DNA from: an uncultured Clostridia bacterium
Lineage (GTDB): Bacteria; Bacillota; Clostridia; Christensenellales; CAG-138
Length of the DNA stretch: 55,589 bases
Assembly (NCBI GenBank): GCA_944366945.1
Contig: CALVWJ010000017.1
Coordinates: forward strand, 1-55,589
Reading direction: 5' to 3'
Of the stretch, positions 21,391 through 30,754 are shown one piece after another. The position numbers and the translations under genes were made by a program. The notes under the pieces are model-generated. The model was not told the origin of the DNA, made no database searches, and worked only from the letters and a program-made list of their open reading frames with translations. Each line of letters begins with the position of its first letter. Position 1 is the stretch's first letter.

Positions 21391-22740
21391 GAGCGCTTCA
21401 ACTTCCGCGTCACTAGCTTTCGCGCCAAAAGCAACGTTCTCCTTCAGCGAAAACGCAAATAGTTTATAATCCTGGAATACGGTAGAGAATAGCGTCTCAT
21501 ACGCTTCGTATGCAAGATCGCGCACGTTTACCCCATCCAGTAGGCTCTCTCCTTCGTCCGGATCATAAAGCCGCAAAAGGAATTTAATGAAGCTTGTCTT
21601 CCCGGCGCCGTTTTCTCCCACAAGTGCAAGTTTCTCTCCTGGCTCAAGCACGATGCTTACGTGTTTCAGTGCAGGACGATCCTGCCCTGGATACCGGAAC
21701 GTTACATTGCGGAATTCTATTTTATGCGCCCCATTGGGCACCGGCTGCTTTCGGTTCTGCCGCATGGTATCCGGCATGTTTTGGTATTCCTTCATCGCTT
21801 GATAGTATGGCCCATATGCTTTTACCTCCACAAAACTTCCCATACATGCGCGCAGCGCGCTCGAAAAGGTCGTTACCGCGGCAATATACATTGTAAAATC
21901 GCCAATCGCCATTCCACCCGCAATTACCTGTTCCACCAGATACGCATAAGCAACGCCCTGCTGGATTAGCGTCATGAATGCCGTAAAAAAGCCGGACTTG
22001 ATAAAAAAGTGGTTGCGCCTTCGGTAGCATTTATATACGTTTTCCCCATGCTTCTTTAAGCGGAAAAGCAGCCACCCGCCAAGGCCGTATAGCCGGATCT
22101 CCTTGCCGTATCCCGCTTGGGAAAACAGCTCAGAATAATACATAAAGCTGCGTTCAAATGGCACACACTCCATGGATACCTGCATGCCATTCTTTTTGGC
22201 CCAGCTTTCCACTGCTGCGCTTGCAAGCATAAGCGCCATAAACAGGAACATGACCCAGGCGTTGAGTGCTGCCACGATAGCGATCACACCTACGAGCGTA
22301 ACAGCGCTTCCAAAGATATTCAACGCGCTGTCCAGCAGATAGCTGAAGCCATGCCAATCCGCATATAGGAATTTTTCTGCCCGCTCTTTTAAATCCCAAA
22401 ATGCTGGCGATTCCAGGTTCTTAAAGTCCACTTCTGCGAGCTTTTTGTTGATCACCTTGCTAAAATCGTTTCCTACCTTGATGCGATATGAAAATCCGCC
22501 ATAGAATAAATACTGTGACGCACAGGTCGCAAAAAACGTGCATCCTGCTAAAATGCTTATATACAGGATGATCTTTTCCAAGCGCTGCGCGCCCAGCAAC
22601 TCGTTTAGGATGTATTTGGGAACTGCTACGGCAATGAGCGGAAGGATCGATTGAATCAACTGATAGAACATATTGTAAAGGATGTAGCGTTTTTCGGATT
22701 CCCACCCAAATTTACACAGGAACCAAAGCCCTTGAAACAT
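20983..22740 (-). CDS. ABC exporter, fused permease and ATPase
   Basis: A 585-residue half-exporter: six membrane helices (about 1-320) and a nucleotide-binding domain with Walker A GENGAGKTS, a divergent signature PSGGE in place of LSGGQ, Walker B VIVLDEP and the H-loop YISHRLSS. It should act as a homodimer exporting a peptide, lipid or drug. ATG 22740 is chosen for the AAGGAGG upstream; the frame is open to 22809. It is a single gene with its own strong promoter and a leader of about 235 bases containing a tiny ORF. No precursor-peptide or modification gene is adjacent. Confidence 0.88.
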   Translation of the reverse strand: MFQGLWFLCKFGWESEKRYILYNMFYQLIQSILPLIAVAVPKYILNELLGAQRLEKIILYISILAGCTFFATCASQYLFYGGFSYRIKVGNDFSKVINKKLAEVDFKNLESPAFWDLKERAEKFLYADWHGFSYLLDSALNIFGSAVTLVGVIAIVAALNAWVMFLFMALMLASAAVESWAKKNGMQVSMECVPFERSFMYYSELFSQAGYGKEIRLYGLGGWLLFRLKKHGENVYKCYRRRNHFFIKSGFFTAFMTLIQQGVAYAYLVEQVIAGGMAIGDFTMYIAAVTTFSSALRACMGSFVEVKAYGPYYQAMKEYQNMPDTMRQNRKQPVPNGAHKIEFRNVTFRYPGQDRPALKHVSIVLEPGEKLALVGENGAGKTSFIKFLLRLYDPDEGESLLDGVNVRDLAYEAYETLFSTVFQDYKLFAFSLKENVAFGAKASDAEVEALLRRVGFGERLDTLPKGVHTSVTKQFDETGFEPSGGEAQRIVLARALYKDAPVIVLDEPAAALDPRAEAELYCHFDELVKGKTAVYISHRLSSTKFCDRIAVFQGGSLVELGTHDALMQQRGVYRQLFTMQAQYYT

Positions 22741-22888
22741 AAAAGCATTCCTCCTTGCATGTTTCTGTTTTGCACATGAAAACAGCCGCAAGAAGTCTCT
22801 TTTTTGCATGCGTTTATAGACCAGCCCAAATCATGGTTTTCTGTTGGGGCTGGATGCTGCACGCGGTCAAGATGCCTCTTGCGGCGTT

Positions 22889-22927
22889 TTAGGAGATAAA
22901 GGGCTTATAGCTACTGTTGTTTCCCAT
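22889..22927 (-). CDS. possible 12-residue leader peptide of the ABC gene
   Basis: MGNNSSYKPFIS, with GGAGG ten bases upstream, lies inside the transcribed leader of the ABC exporter. A short translated ORF ahead of a transporter gene is the arrangement used by antibiotic-responsive attenuators. I do not see a convincing terminator/antiterminator pair, only short stems such as CAAGA-GGCA-TCTTG just downstream. Confidence 0.3.
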   Translation of the reverse strand: MGNNSSYKPFIS

Positions 22928-22982
22928 CGGTTTATATCCTCCGACGTTATAAAAAGAATTGTTTATACTTCTGTTTTCATTT

Positions 22983-23011
22983 ATTTTAAAATATAGCAAA
23001 AGTCTTGTCAA
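22983..23011 (-). promoter_or_regulatory. strong promoter of the ABC exporter
   Basis: On the minus strand, TTGACA (23006-23011), a 17-base spacer and TAAAAT (22983-22988). Predicted start near 22976. The interval 22741-23122 otherwise holds the leader of the ABC gene and the divergent promoter at 23060. Confidence 0.7.
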
Positions 23012-23059
23012 TCATCGTACACAAAGCCTAGCGAATTTGCGCGCTCCTAGGGCCGCCTC

Positions 23060-23088
23060 TTGCCGCTTCCTGCCAAAACGGGTATAAT
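23060..23088 (+). promoter_or_regulatory. promoter of the beta-propeller gene
   Basis: TTGCCG (23060-23065), a 17-base spacer and a perfect TATAAT (23083-23088), about 35 bases before the start codon. Confidence 0.7.
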
Positions 23089-23122
23089 AACAGGAAAATC
23101 GATTGTAAGAGGTGCATTAGCC

Positions 23123-24949
23123 ATGGCAATACGCCGTCACAGAAGGCGCAGAAGCAGAAGAATTACCCCCAAGTTCCTCATTATCCTCATTTTGCTCATC
23201 GTTGCAGTTTTAATGGGCATTCTTGCCATCTCTTCGCTTGTAGATGGTGGCAGTGGGGAACCGAATTCCTCTGAAACGCAAAAACCCGGCGGCCTGCTGG
23301 ACGGCCTGTTCGGGCAGGATACACCCTCGCCCACCCTCTCCCCCACTCCTTCCCCAACTCCGGAGCCGACGCCCACGCCGATTCCCGATCCAACCTCGGT
23401 TGTAACGGACACGGTAGATACCACGGGCGCAAAGTGGGGATATCATTCTGAGCTTGAAGTAGACGGCGTTGAAGTGGAGCATTACACTGCTTCTGAAAGC
23501 GATAGCGTCTATTTTGGAAGCGGCGAAGAATACGCGCAGCTTCCCGGGGTTGTAACTTTCCGCGGCACGAACTACCGCCAGAACCCCTATTACGGCACAG
23601 CAGAGAACATCGTGGAGAAAAAGCTTGAAGCCGTTTGGTATGAGGGTACAGGCAGCCTGGGCAAAGGCGAAGGCGGCGGTTATTCCGGCTCCTGGACTGG
23701 AAGCGGCTGGTCCGGCCAGCCAATCATCGTGCAATGGCCCGAATCCACCAAAAAGATCATGAACATGTATGATTCCACAAAGAACAAAGCGGGACTTGTG
23801 GAGGTTATCTATGCCACGATGGATGGCAAGATCTATTTCCTCGATCTTGAAACAGGCGAAAGCACGCGCGACCCGATCAACATCGGCGTTCCATTTAAGG
23901 GCGCTGGATCGCTTGACCCGCGCGGTATCCCGGTCATCTACCTTGGTTCCGGTGACCATTACAGCGAGGAAGGCCGCGAATCCCGTGCAATGGCTGTAAG
24001 CCTTGTGACGGGCGAAGTGCTCTTCTCCTTCGGCAATAAGCCGGACAGCTTTGCCGACCGCTCCTGGCACGCCTATGACAGCGCGGCGCTGGTGGATGCC
24101 CAAAGCGATGTACTCCTTTATCCAGGCGAAAACGGCATCATTTATCGCGTCAAGCTTAACACGCAATATGACGAGGCTGCAGGCACGCTCACGATGTCTC
24201 CTTCCCGCCCCGTCAAGTACCGCTATGGCGCAGACCGTACCGGCGAAAACGATTACTGGGTTGGCTATGAAGGCAGCGCTGTTGGCTGGCGCGAATACCT
24301 GTTTTTAACCGAAAATTCAGGCTTGATGCACTGCGTAAACGCCAATACCATGGAGACCGTTTGGGTACAGGATATTTGGGATGACACCAACGCAACCGCA
24401 GCCTTTGAGGAGGACATCGAAAACTCCGCGGCATACCTTTATGTTGGGTCTACGCTCGACAACAAAGCCGATAGCAATGGCCATGGGCCGGTTGCATTCT
24501 TCAAGATCGACGCAACCACCGGCGAAATCGTCTGGCAGCGCGAGTTTGATGTTTATACCACAAGCGGTGTAACGGGCGGCATTATGTCAAGCGCCGTGCT
24601 CGGCGAAGGCAATGTGGAAGGCATGGTGTTTACCACTGTCGCAAGCTATGGCGGGGATGATCAAGGCATCGTTTACGCCTTTGATACCGAAACGGGTGAA
24701 ACGATCTGGAGTTATGACATGGGCAATTATGCCTGGAGCTCCCCCGTTATGCTCTATGATGCTTCCGGCACTGGCTACCTCGTGCAGTGCAACCGCAAAG
24801 GCAATGTATATTTGTTCGATGGAAAAACCGGGACGCTGCTTGACACCATCAACATCGAAAGCAACATTGAAGCGTCTCCCGCAGCCTATGATAACATGAT
24901 TGTGGTCGGCACGCGCGGCCAGCGCATCTATGGCATCAAGCTCAAATAA
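23123..24949 (+). CDS. membrane-anchored PQQ-like beta-propeller protein
   Basis: A 608-residue surface protein. A very basic N-terminus (RRHRRRRSRR) precedes one membrane helix (about 19-40), then a Thr/Pro linker (TPSPTLSPTPSPTPEPTPTP) and a large extracellular domain of repeated beta blades with the WSYDMGN.AWSSPV and GNVYLFDGKTGTLLDTI patterns of PQQ/quinoprotein-like repeats. Cofactor-ligating residues are not obvious, so it is probably a binding or scaffold propeller rather than a dehydrogenase. RBS AAGAGGTG; ends at a strong terminator. Function unknown. Confidence 0.85.
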   Translation: MAIRRHRRRRSRRITPKFLIILILLIVAVLMGILAISSLVDGGSGEPNSSETQKPGGLLDGLFGQDTPSPTLSPTPSPTPEPTPTPIPDPTSVVTDTVDTTGAKWGYHSELEVDGVEVEHYTASESDSVYFGSGEEYAQLPGVVTFRGTNYRQNPYYGTAENIVEKKLEAVWYEGTGSLGKGEGGGYSGSWTGSGWSGQPIIVQWPESTKKIMNMYDSTKNKAGLVEVIYATMDGKIYFLDLETGESTRDPINIGVPFKGAGSLDPRGIPVIYLGSGDHYSEEGRESRAMAVSLVTGEVLFSFGNKPDSFADRSWHAYDSAALVDAQSDVLLYPGENGIIYRVKLNTQYDEAAGTLTMSPSRPVKYRYGADRTGENDYWVGYEGSAVGWREYLFLTENSGLMHCVNANTMETVWVQDIWDDTNATAAFEEDIENSAAYLYVGSTLDNKADSNGHGPVAFFKIDATTGEIVWQREFDVYTTSGVTGGIMSSAVLGEGNVEGMVFTTVASYGGDDQGIVYAFDTETGETIWSYDMGNYAWSSPVMLYDASGTGYLVQCNRKGNVYLFDGKTGTLLDTINIESNIEASPAAYDNMIVVGTRGQRIYGIKLK

Positions 24950-24964
24950 TCCGCATGAATCTGC

Positions 24965-25000
24965 GCACCCCCGCATAAAACACAGCGGGGGTGCTTTTTT
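24965..25000 (+). terminator. intrinsic terminator abutting the next start codon
   Basis: GCACCCCCGC (24965-24974), a ten-base loop, GCGGGGGTGC (24985-24994) and TTTTTT (24995-25000). The very next base is the A of the following gene's ATG. Confidence 0.85.
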
Positions 25001-26380
25001 ATGTTGGACGAAACCTTGAGCCTGACGGTGGCGTTTCTGCTCATTGCCATGGGAATTTACATGCTCTTTGCTACGCACCTGTTCCCGCTGCGCATTGGGT
25101 CCGTCTGCCGTGGGCTCCTGCACCTATTCCGCAGGAAAAAGGGCACAAAGGCGGGTGAGATCAGCCCGTTTGAAGCCCTCTCTGCCGCACTTGGCGGTTC
25201 CGTTGGGACGGGGAACATCGCAGGTGTGGCCTCCGCGATTGCGCTTGGCGGGCCAGGCGCGGTTTTCTGGATGTGGGTCAGCGGCATCATCGGCATGGCC
25301 ACGAAATATGCAGAAGTGCTCCTTGCCATGCGCTACCGCAAACGCGATGCAGATGGCGTTCCGATCGGCGGCACGATGTATTGCATCCTGCTCGGCATGG
25401 GAAAAGGCGCAGCCCCGCTTGCAATGCTGTTTGCCCTGTTTACGTTGCTTGCCTCCCTTGGCTGCGGCAATATGGTGCAGGTGAATACCATTGCATCCGC
25501 CGTTTCCGAAGCTGCGCGTTCCTTTTCCCCCGGCGTGGATGCGCGACTCGTTGCAGGCATTACCGGCGCGCTCACAGCCGCCGCGCTCGGGAGCGTGCTC
25601 CTCGGTGGCGCCAAACGCGTCTGTAGCGCAAGCGCGTATGTTGTCCCATTCATGAGCGCACTCTATATTGGGGCAACACTCTGGGTTATCGCACGGTTTT
25701 CAGACCGCTTACCCGAAGTATTCCGCCTTATCTTTTCCAGTGCATTCGGGTTTGAGCAAATTGCAGGCGGCGTTGCTGGTTTTTCGCTTTCCCGCGCTCT
25801 GCGCGTCGGGATGACGCGCGGCGTATTCTCCAACGAGGCCGGGATCGGCGCGGCACCCATGGCATATGCCTCCGCGCGTTGCAATGATCCCGTAGAACAG
25901 GCTATGATGGGCATCTTTGAAGTGTTTGTAGATACGATCCTTATCTGCACGCTGACAGCGCTCATGGTGCTCGCTTCGGGCGTTTCCATTCCGTATGGGG
26001 ATGCGGATGCTTCGGGCATGGCGATTGCACTCGGCGCGCTCGCAACCGTGGCGCCCCTCAACGCGGCAGGGGTTTTCCTAGCCGTTTGCGTAGCGCTGTT
26101 TGCATTTTCCTCCATGCTGGGCTGGTCGCTTTACGGCGTGCGTGCAGCGGAATTCCTTATGGGCGCAAAAGGGGTGCGCGCATTCCGCATCGCATTCCTT
26201 ATCTGCGCGTTTTTCGGCGCGCTGCTTGAAATCGCCCCGGTATGGCGGCTGGGTGAAACGTTCAACTCCCTTATGGCTCTGCCCAACCTTGTGATGCTCC
26301 TTACCCTCGCGCCGCAGGTTCGCCACGACACCCGCGAATATCTTGCCCTGCACCGTATACCCAAACGCAATGCGCTATGA
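25001..26380 (+). CDS. alanine/glycine:cation symporter family protein
   Basis: A 459-residue AGCS transporter with about 11 membrane helices that imports alanine or glycine with Na+. Marks: SPFEALSAALGGSVGTGNIA (about 54-73) and SNEAGIGAAPMAYA (about 278-291). Homologues begin with a similar N-terminal helix, so the ATG at 25001 is needed; it lies immediately after the T-tract of an intrinsic terminator. The only candidate ribosome binding site, GGGGGTG (24987-24993), is the 3' arm of that hairpin, so expression must depend on readthrough and on hairpin opening. Confidence 0.92.
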   Translation: MLDETLSLTVAFLLIAMGIYMLFATHLFPLRIGSVCRGLLHLFRRKKGTKAGEISPFEALSAALGGSVGTGNIAGVASAIALGGPGAVFWMWVSGIIGMATKYAEVLLAMRYRKRDADGVPIGGTMYCILLGMGKGAAPLAMLFALFTLLASLGCGNMVQVNTIASAVSEAARSFSPGVDARLVAGITGALTAAALGSVLLGGAKRVCSASAYVVPFMSALYIGATLWVIARFSDRLPEVFRLIFSSAFGFEQIAGGVAGFSLSRALRVGMTRGVFSNEAGIGAAPMAYASARCNDPVEQAMMGIFEVFVDTILICTLTALMVLASGVSIPYGDADASGMAIALGALATVAPLNAAGVFLAVCVALFAFSSMLGWSLYGVRAAEFLMGAKGVRAFRIAFLICAFFGALLEIAPVWRLGETFNSLMALPNLVMLLTLAPQVRHDTREYLALHRIPKRNAL

Positions 26381-26441
26381 TACAATAAATAAACAGGATC
26401 TGCATTTGATCCTTGCAAACAAATGAAGAGGAAAACACTGC

Positions 26442-28211
26442 ATGAAAAAACAAGTAAACGGCAACACGGATGGCATCCGGGCAACGGTGCTCGCTCGCCT
26501 TGCCGCTTTGTATGATTTAAAACAGGAGCCCAGAGAATTCGCATCCCATGCTCTTATCGAGGAGCTTGCAGCGCTCACAGCCCTCATCCGGCGTGAGATC
26601 TCGGTTTATATTGGCCGGGACGGCATGGTGGAAGATGTTTCCATCGGCGATTCTGGGAAGGTCAACATGCCATCTATGCGCCTTGTGCGCAATGCGGACA
26701 GGCTGTGCGGCGTACGCTGCCTGCATACGCATCCCAACGGAGATGGCCGGCTTTCGGGCGTAGATCTTGGAACACTGCGCAGCATGCGTTTGGACTGCAT
26801 GGCAGCGCTTGGCGTAAACGAGGCTGGAGAAGCTACCACCTTTTATGCTGCATTTCTTGGAGACATGCAAGGGGAAGAGCGCGAGGTTCTCATCGCAGGC
26901 CCGCTGCGTCCCTACCGCTTGCCGCAGAAGCAGCTGCTCGACGAGATCAAGATTGCGGACGAACGCCTCAAAAGCAGCACCAAAGAAACCGAGGAAGCAC
27001 GCCCAGAACGAGCGATTCTCGTCGGCATCGAAAACACGGAAGGGTACGATACGCTCGCAGAGCTTGCCGAGCTCGCAAAAACCGCTGGCGCGCGCGTGGT
27101 AGCGCGCGAGCAGCAGCGCAAGCGGCCGGTTGACAATGCTACTTATGTTGGCAGCGGCAAGGCGGATGAGCTTGCCCTCCTTGGGAGTGAGCTTGAGGCG
27201 GATCTGTTCATCTTTGACGATGAGCTTTCCCCCATGCAGCAGCGCAACCTGGAAGCAGCCTTGGGCGTGCGCGTGATCGACCGCACCGCGCTGATCCTTG
27301 ATATTTTTGCTCAGCGCGCGCAATCGCGCGAAGGCAAGCTGCAGGTAGAGCTCGCACAGCTTAAATACGGCATGACGCGTTTGGCCGGGCAGGGGCTTGC
27401 GCTCTCGCAGCAGGGCGGTGGCATCGGCACGCGCGGCCCGGGCGAAAAAAAGCTGGAGGTGGATAAGCGGCGTATTCGCCGGCGCATCTATGAGCTTAGC
27501 GAAGCGCTCAAGGAGATCGAAAAGCAGCGCTCGCTCCGGCGGGAACGGCGGGAAAAGAATCCTCTGCCTCTCATCGCGCTCGTCGGGTATACCAATGCCG
27601 GAAAATCCACGCTTCTCAATGCGATCTCCGGTGCCGGCGTGCTGGCGGAGGACAAGCTTTTTGCAACCCTCGACCCCGTCGTGCGCCAAATCACGCTCCC
27701 AGGCGGTACGCAGGCGCTTGTATCCGATACGGTCGGCTTCATCAACAAGCTGCCCCATGATCTTGTGGACGCATTCAAATCCACGCTGGATGAAGTATCC
27801 CTTGCGGACCTCATCCTGCATGTGGTAGATGTTGCAAGCCCTTATTATGAAAGCCAGATGGCCGTTGTGGAAGATGTCATCGCAAGCCTTGGCGCAGCGG
27901 AAACCCCACGCATCAACGTATACAATAAACTGGATAAGCTATCCGAGCCGCCCAAGGCAAAGCAGAGCTGCGCCTTCATTTCTGCAAAAACCGGCGAGGG
28001 GCTGGAAACGCTTCTCGCGCGTGCTGAGCAGCTTCTCGGCGCCGGCCATACAACCGCGGAACTTGTCGTTCCCTACGACAAATACGAAGCCATGGCGTTC
28101 ATCCGAGCCCAGGGACGCATTCTCTCTGAAACCCATGCGCCCGAGGGCACGCGCGTGCGCGTGCAGCTTCCGCAGGACGCCATGCAGAAGCTCAAGCACA
28201 TCCTTGGTTAG
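26442..28211 (+). CDS. hflX: ribosome-dissociating GTPase HflX with N-terminal JAMM-like domain
   Basis: A 589-residue protein. The C-terminal two thirds is HflX: the glycine-rich [13 protein letters not shown] loop, Walker [10 protein letters not shown], switch [21 protein letters not shown] and NKLD. It rescues stalled or heat-damaged ribosomes. The first 190 residues are extra and contain [15 protein letters not shown] (about 97-111), which fits the JAMM/MPN metal-site pattern H-x-H-x7-S-x2-D. Such N-terminal extensions occur in clostridial HflX; whether the metal site is active is unknown. RBS AAGAGG. The EamA gene follows after 15 bases. Confidence 0.95.
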   Translation: MKKQVNGNTDGIRATVLARLAALYDLKQEPREFASHALIEELAALTALIRREISVYIGRDGMVEDVSIGDSGKVNMPSMRLVRNADRLCGVRCLHTHPNGDGRLSGVDLGTLRSMRLDCMAALGVNEAGEATTFYAAFLGDMQGEEREVLIAGPLRPYRLPQKQLLDEIKIADERLKSSTKETEEARPERAILVGIENTEGYDTLAELAELAKTAGARVVAREQQRKRPVDNATYVGSGKADELALLGSELEADLFIFDDELSPMQQRNLEAALGVRVIDRTALILDIFAQRAQSREGKLQVELAQLKYGMTRLAGQGLALSQQGGGIGTRGPGEKKLEVDKRRIRRRIYELSEALKEIEKQRSLRRERREKNPLPLIALVGYTNAGKSTLLNAISGAGVLAEDKLFATLDPVVRQITLPGGTQALVSDTVGFINKLPHDLVDAFKSTLDEVSLADLILHVVDVASPYYESQMAVVEDVIASLGAAETPRINVYNKLDKLSEPPKAKQSCAFISAKTGEGLETLLARAEQLLGAGHTTAELVVPYDKYEAMAFIRAQGRILSETHAPEGTRVRVQLPQDAMQKLKHILG

Positions 28212-28226
28212 AGGGTAGACGAAACA

Positions 28227-29120
28227 ATGAAGAAGGAACATTCCCATTTGAGCAGGCAGGCCAGCGGCACACTCCTTGCATTTGCGGCAGCGCTACTTTG
28301 GAGCACGAACGCGCCTCTCATCAAGAGCATTTCCCTGGATTCGACGCTGGTGGCGGGGCTGCGGGCGCTGATTGCAGGCATTGTCCTCCTGCCGTTTCTC
28401 AAGCCAAAGCAGATCAAATGGGGCTCGCCTGTCCTTTTGATGATGGTGCTTTTCACGCTGCAAAGCTTTTTTATCGTGCTCGCTTTAAAAACCACGAGCG
28501 CGCCGATCGCTGTCGGCATGCAATATACGGCGCCTGTTTGGCTCTATATAATCGCGCGGTTTAAAAAAGAGCCGGTATCCCGTGCCCACTTGGTTCCGCT
28601 TGGCGTGCTGATGGCGGGCGTTGTGGTTTCCATGTGCTCCCGCTCGGGCGATGTGACCACACTGGGAAATGTGGTTGCGCTCATTTCGGGCATCTGGTTT
28701 GCGCTTCTGACGCGCGCCATGCAGCATACCGGCAATAGCAACCCACTCGGCATGGTATGCATCAATAACCTGTTTATGGCGGTCATCATGCTCGGCTATT
28801 GCGCGCTCAACGGCACGCTTTCCCAGATCGCTACAATGGATACCGCCGCGTGGGGAATTATGCTCGTGCTCGGCATATTCCAGTTTGGCGGTGGCTATGT
28901 TTGTTATAATCTTTGCCTGCAAAAAATCAGCGCCTCCCATGCTGCCACCATTACCCCGCTCGAAATGGTATTTGGCCCTCTTTGGGTCGCGCTCTTTTTG
29001 CACCAATATCCCGATCTCATCGGCTTCATCGGATTCCTTATCATTGCATGCGGCGTTGTGTTGGAAGTGATTTACACGCGCAGGCGCGAAAAAGGCGGCG
29101 CCATGGGCCGTGCTCTATAA
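28227..29120 (+). CDS. EamA/DMT superfamily permease
   Basis: A 297-residue membrane protein of ten helices in two EamA repeats (LLAFAAALLWSTNAPLIK at the N-terminus; second repeat starting about residue 150). Members export amino acids or other metabolites or move nucleotide sugars; the substrate cannot be told. It follows hflX closely and is probably cotranscribed. No clear terminator follows. Confidence 0.88.
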   Translation: MKKEHSHLSRQASGTLLAFAAALLWSTNAPLIKSISLDSTLVAGLRALIAGIVLLPFLKPKQIKWGSPVLLMMVLFTLQSFFIVLALKTTSAPIAVGMQYTAPVWLYIIARFKKEPVSRAHLVPLGVLMAGVVVSMCSRSGDVTTLGNVVALISGIWFALLTRAMQHTGNSNPLGMVCINNLFMAVIMLGYCALNGTLSQIATMDTAAWGIMLVLGIFQFGGGYVCYNLCLQKISASHAATITPLEMVFGPLWVALFLHQYPDLIGFIGFLIIACGVVLEVIYTRRREKGGAMGRAL

Positions 29121-29337
29121 CCAGCGCAAGCAAAATGCCATGCAGGCGAGCCCGTTCTGCTGCTCTGGCTGAAACCTTCGTGTTTGCTTTCTCCCCTAAA
29201 AATAGAATTCAAGGCATCTCTTTGGTATAAACCATATAAAAATGTTAATTGTTCTTGATATTTCTGCATTTTGCAGCATGCCGCAAATGTAAGGCTCATT
29301 TAACATCAAAAATGGAGTTCGAAGGAGGCAGCTCGCA

Positions 29338-29625
29338 ATGAAACAAACGGATGAAATGCAACTACGCTCGGAGGAGCGGGCTATATGCTGGCATTATGCG
29401 CTTGGGCGCTGTTTCATGGTGCAGCGTACCATCCGCTCCCCTCTTTGATTTTGTGCCTTGGAGCATTCGTGTAAAGCTTTTCCCAGATTGCCCTAAAGCA
29501 AAAAAACGGTTTCGGGCGATGAAGAACACCTTGGTCCCAACCAGCTTTTGCGGGCAATTCTCCTTTCCGTTGCCGCGTTTGCAGCAGTGGTTTCCCCGGG
29601 CGTTTATTTCCTTACCAAGGCATAA
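29338..29625 (+). pseudogene. decayed small membrane protein
   Basis: A good RBS (GAAGGAGG, 29321-29328) and ATG at 29338 open a frame (MKQTDEMQLRSEERA) that breaks after about 15 codons. The protein continues in another frame with a membrane segment (GYMLALCAWALFHGAAY, from about 29381) and again in a third with LLRAILLSVAAFAAVVSPG ending at a stop at 29623-29625. At least two frameshifts, so this is a remnant of a roughly 95-residue, probably two-helix protein of the sort often paired with a small XRE regulator, which indeed follows. Confidence 0.6.
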
Positions 29626-29632
29626 CTCCACG

Positions 29633-29828
29633 ATGCGAAATGCAATAAGGCAGCTTCGAAAGCAAGCCGTTTTGCGCCAGGAGGGTCTTGCAAATCTGCT
29701 TGGCGTAAGCCGTCAGACGATCATCGCCATTGAAAACGACAAATACACCCTCCACGCTTGAGCTTGCGATGAAACTTGCAAGGTTCTTCAAGCGAAATGC
29801 CGAGAAGCTCTTCTTTGGGAAAGATTAA
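29633..29828 (+). pseudogene. frameshifted small XRE regulator
   Basis: The first frame encodes a complete helix-turn-helix (IRQLRKQAVLRQEGLANLLG, then VSRQTIIAIENDKYT), then stops at 29759-29761. In the next frame the expected remainder continues (LELAMKLARFFKRNAEKLFF) to a stop at 29826-29828. A single base-level lesion near 29748-29754 (ACACCCTCC) explains it. Intact relatives are about 65-70 residues. Together with the broken gene just upstream this is a dead regulator-membrane protein module. Confidence 0.65.
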
Positions 29829-30115
29829 AATCGGAAAAGCAACCTGCCACAAGCTCTAAAGCTGAATCTGCGGCCACAAAACCATGCAACCACGTCCGGC
29901 TGCGTTACCCTATGGAAGCAGTGCTGCCTCTAAAAAAGGGAGGCTTCCTTAGCAGATAAAAAACCTTGAAATGCGCCCTGCCGCTCCAAGGTTTTAGGCG
30001 CCTAGCATCATGCGTCGTAAGCCCGGGGAGTTCATGCGGCGCAAGGCATCTTGCAGGGAAAACCAGCCGCCGCTTTTTGCGCGCTTCCATATTGCTCAAA
30101 AGCGCGCTTTATCTT

Positions 30116-30754
30116 TTATTGCAAAGAAATGCCGCCTTCGGCCGAGAGGATCGCGCAGAGGGAGTCCATCTCCTCTTGCGGCAAGGTGGCATACCATCCT
30201 CTTCCGGCTTCCGAGTTGAAGCTGTCCCGCCCCGAATATGCAGCCACAGCGCCCGGGACGGATTCGCCATCCAATTCTTCTTTCTTAAGCTCGATGCGCC
30301 AGATGCATAAGAGCGGCTCTCCATAGAGTTCATTTCGGATTGGCCAGCCCGTCCAGGCATCTCCTGCATAGTTTTCCCAGCGTATGACATCTATTTTATA
30401 GGCGCACGTGCCACAGGCAAAGACAATTCCAGCCAGGTGCATATCTGCAGGATCTCCGCCCAGCATTATATCTTCTGCCCCATTGATCTCCCGGTAACAG
30501 GTGATTTTTAGGCAAGTCTCATAAATTTCAGCTTTGGTTTCCTCGTCCGTAATGCGCTTTATGTTCTCCTCCAGGTTTTCGGCATTTCCTTCGAATGCAA
30601 ACGCTTCAAAGCCATCCTCAAAATCAGCGGCGATCAGTTTGCCGCCCTGTTGCGCATCCGCAGGTGCCCGGCAAGCCGCGCAAATCATGCCGATAGAAAG
30701 GGCGATTGCGAGCAAAAGGAGCCGCAGACATTTAAAGCCATACTTCCCCTGCAT
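30116..30754 (-). CDS. exported protein of unknown function
   Basis: A 212-residue protein with an N-terminal signal (basic KYGFKCLR, hydrophobic LLLLAIALSIGMICAAC). A cysteine at about residue 28 might be lipidated, but the lipobox is weak (Cys at -3). The mature part is acidic, with Cys-containing GTCAYKID and a Trp-rich middle (AWTGWPIRNELYGEPLLCIW). I recognise no family. RBS AAGGAGG. It is a single gene flanked by sequence without genes, next to the decayed module, so it belongs to a fast-changing stretch. Confidence 0.65.
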   Translation of the reverse strand: MQGKYGFKCLRLLLLAIALSIGMICAACRAPADAQQGGKLIAADFEDGFEAFAFEGNAENLEENIKRITDEETKAEIYETCLKITCYREINGAEDIMLGGDPADMHLAGIVFACGTCAYKIDVIRWENYAGDAWTGWPIRNELYGEPLLCIWRIELKKEELDGESVPGAVAAYSGRDSFNSEAGRGWYATLPQEEMDSLCAILSAEGGISLQ

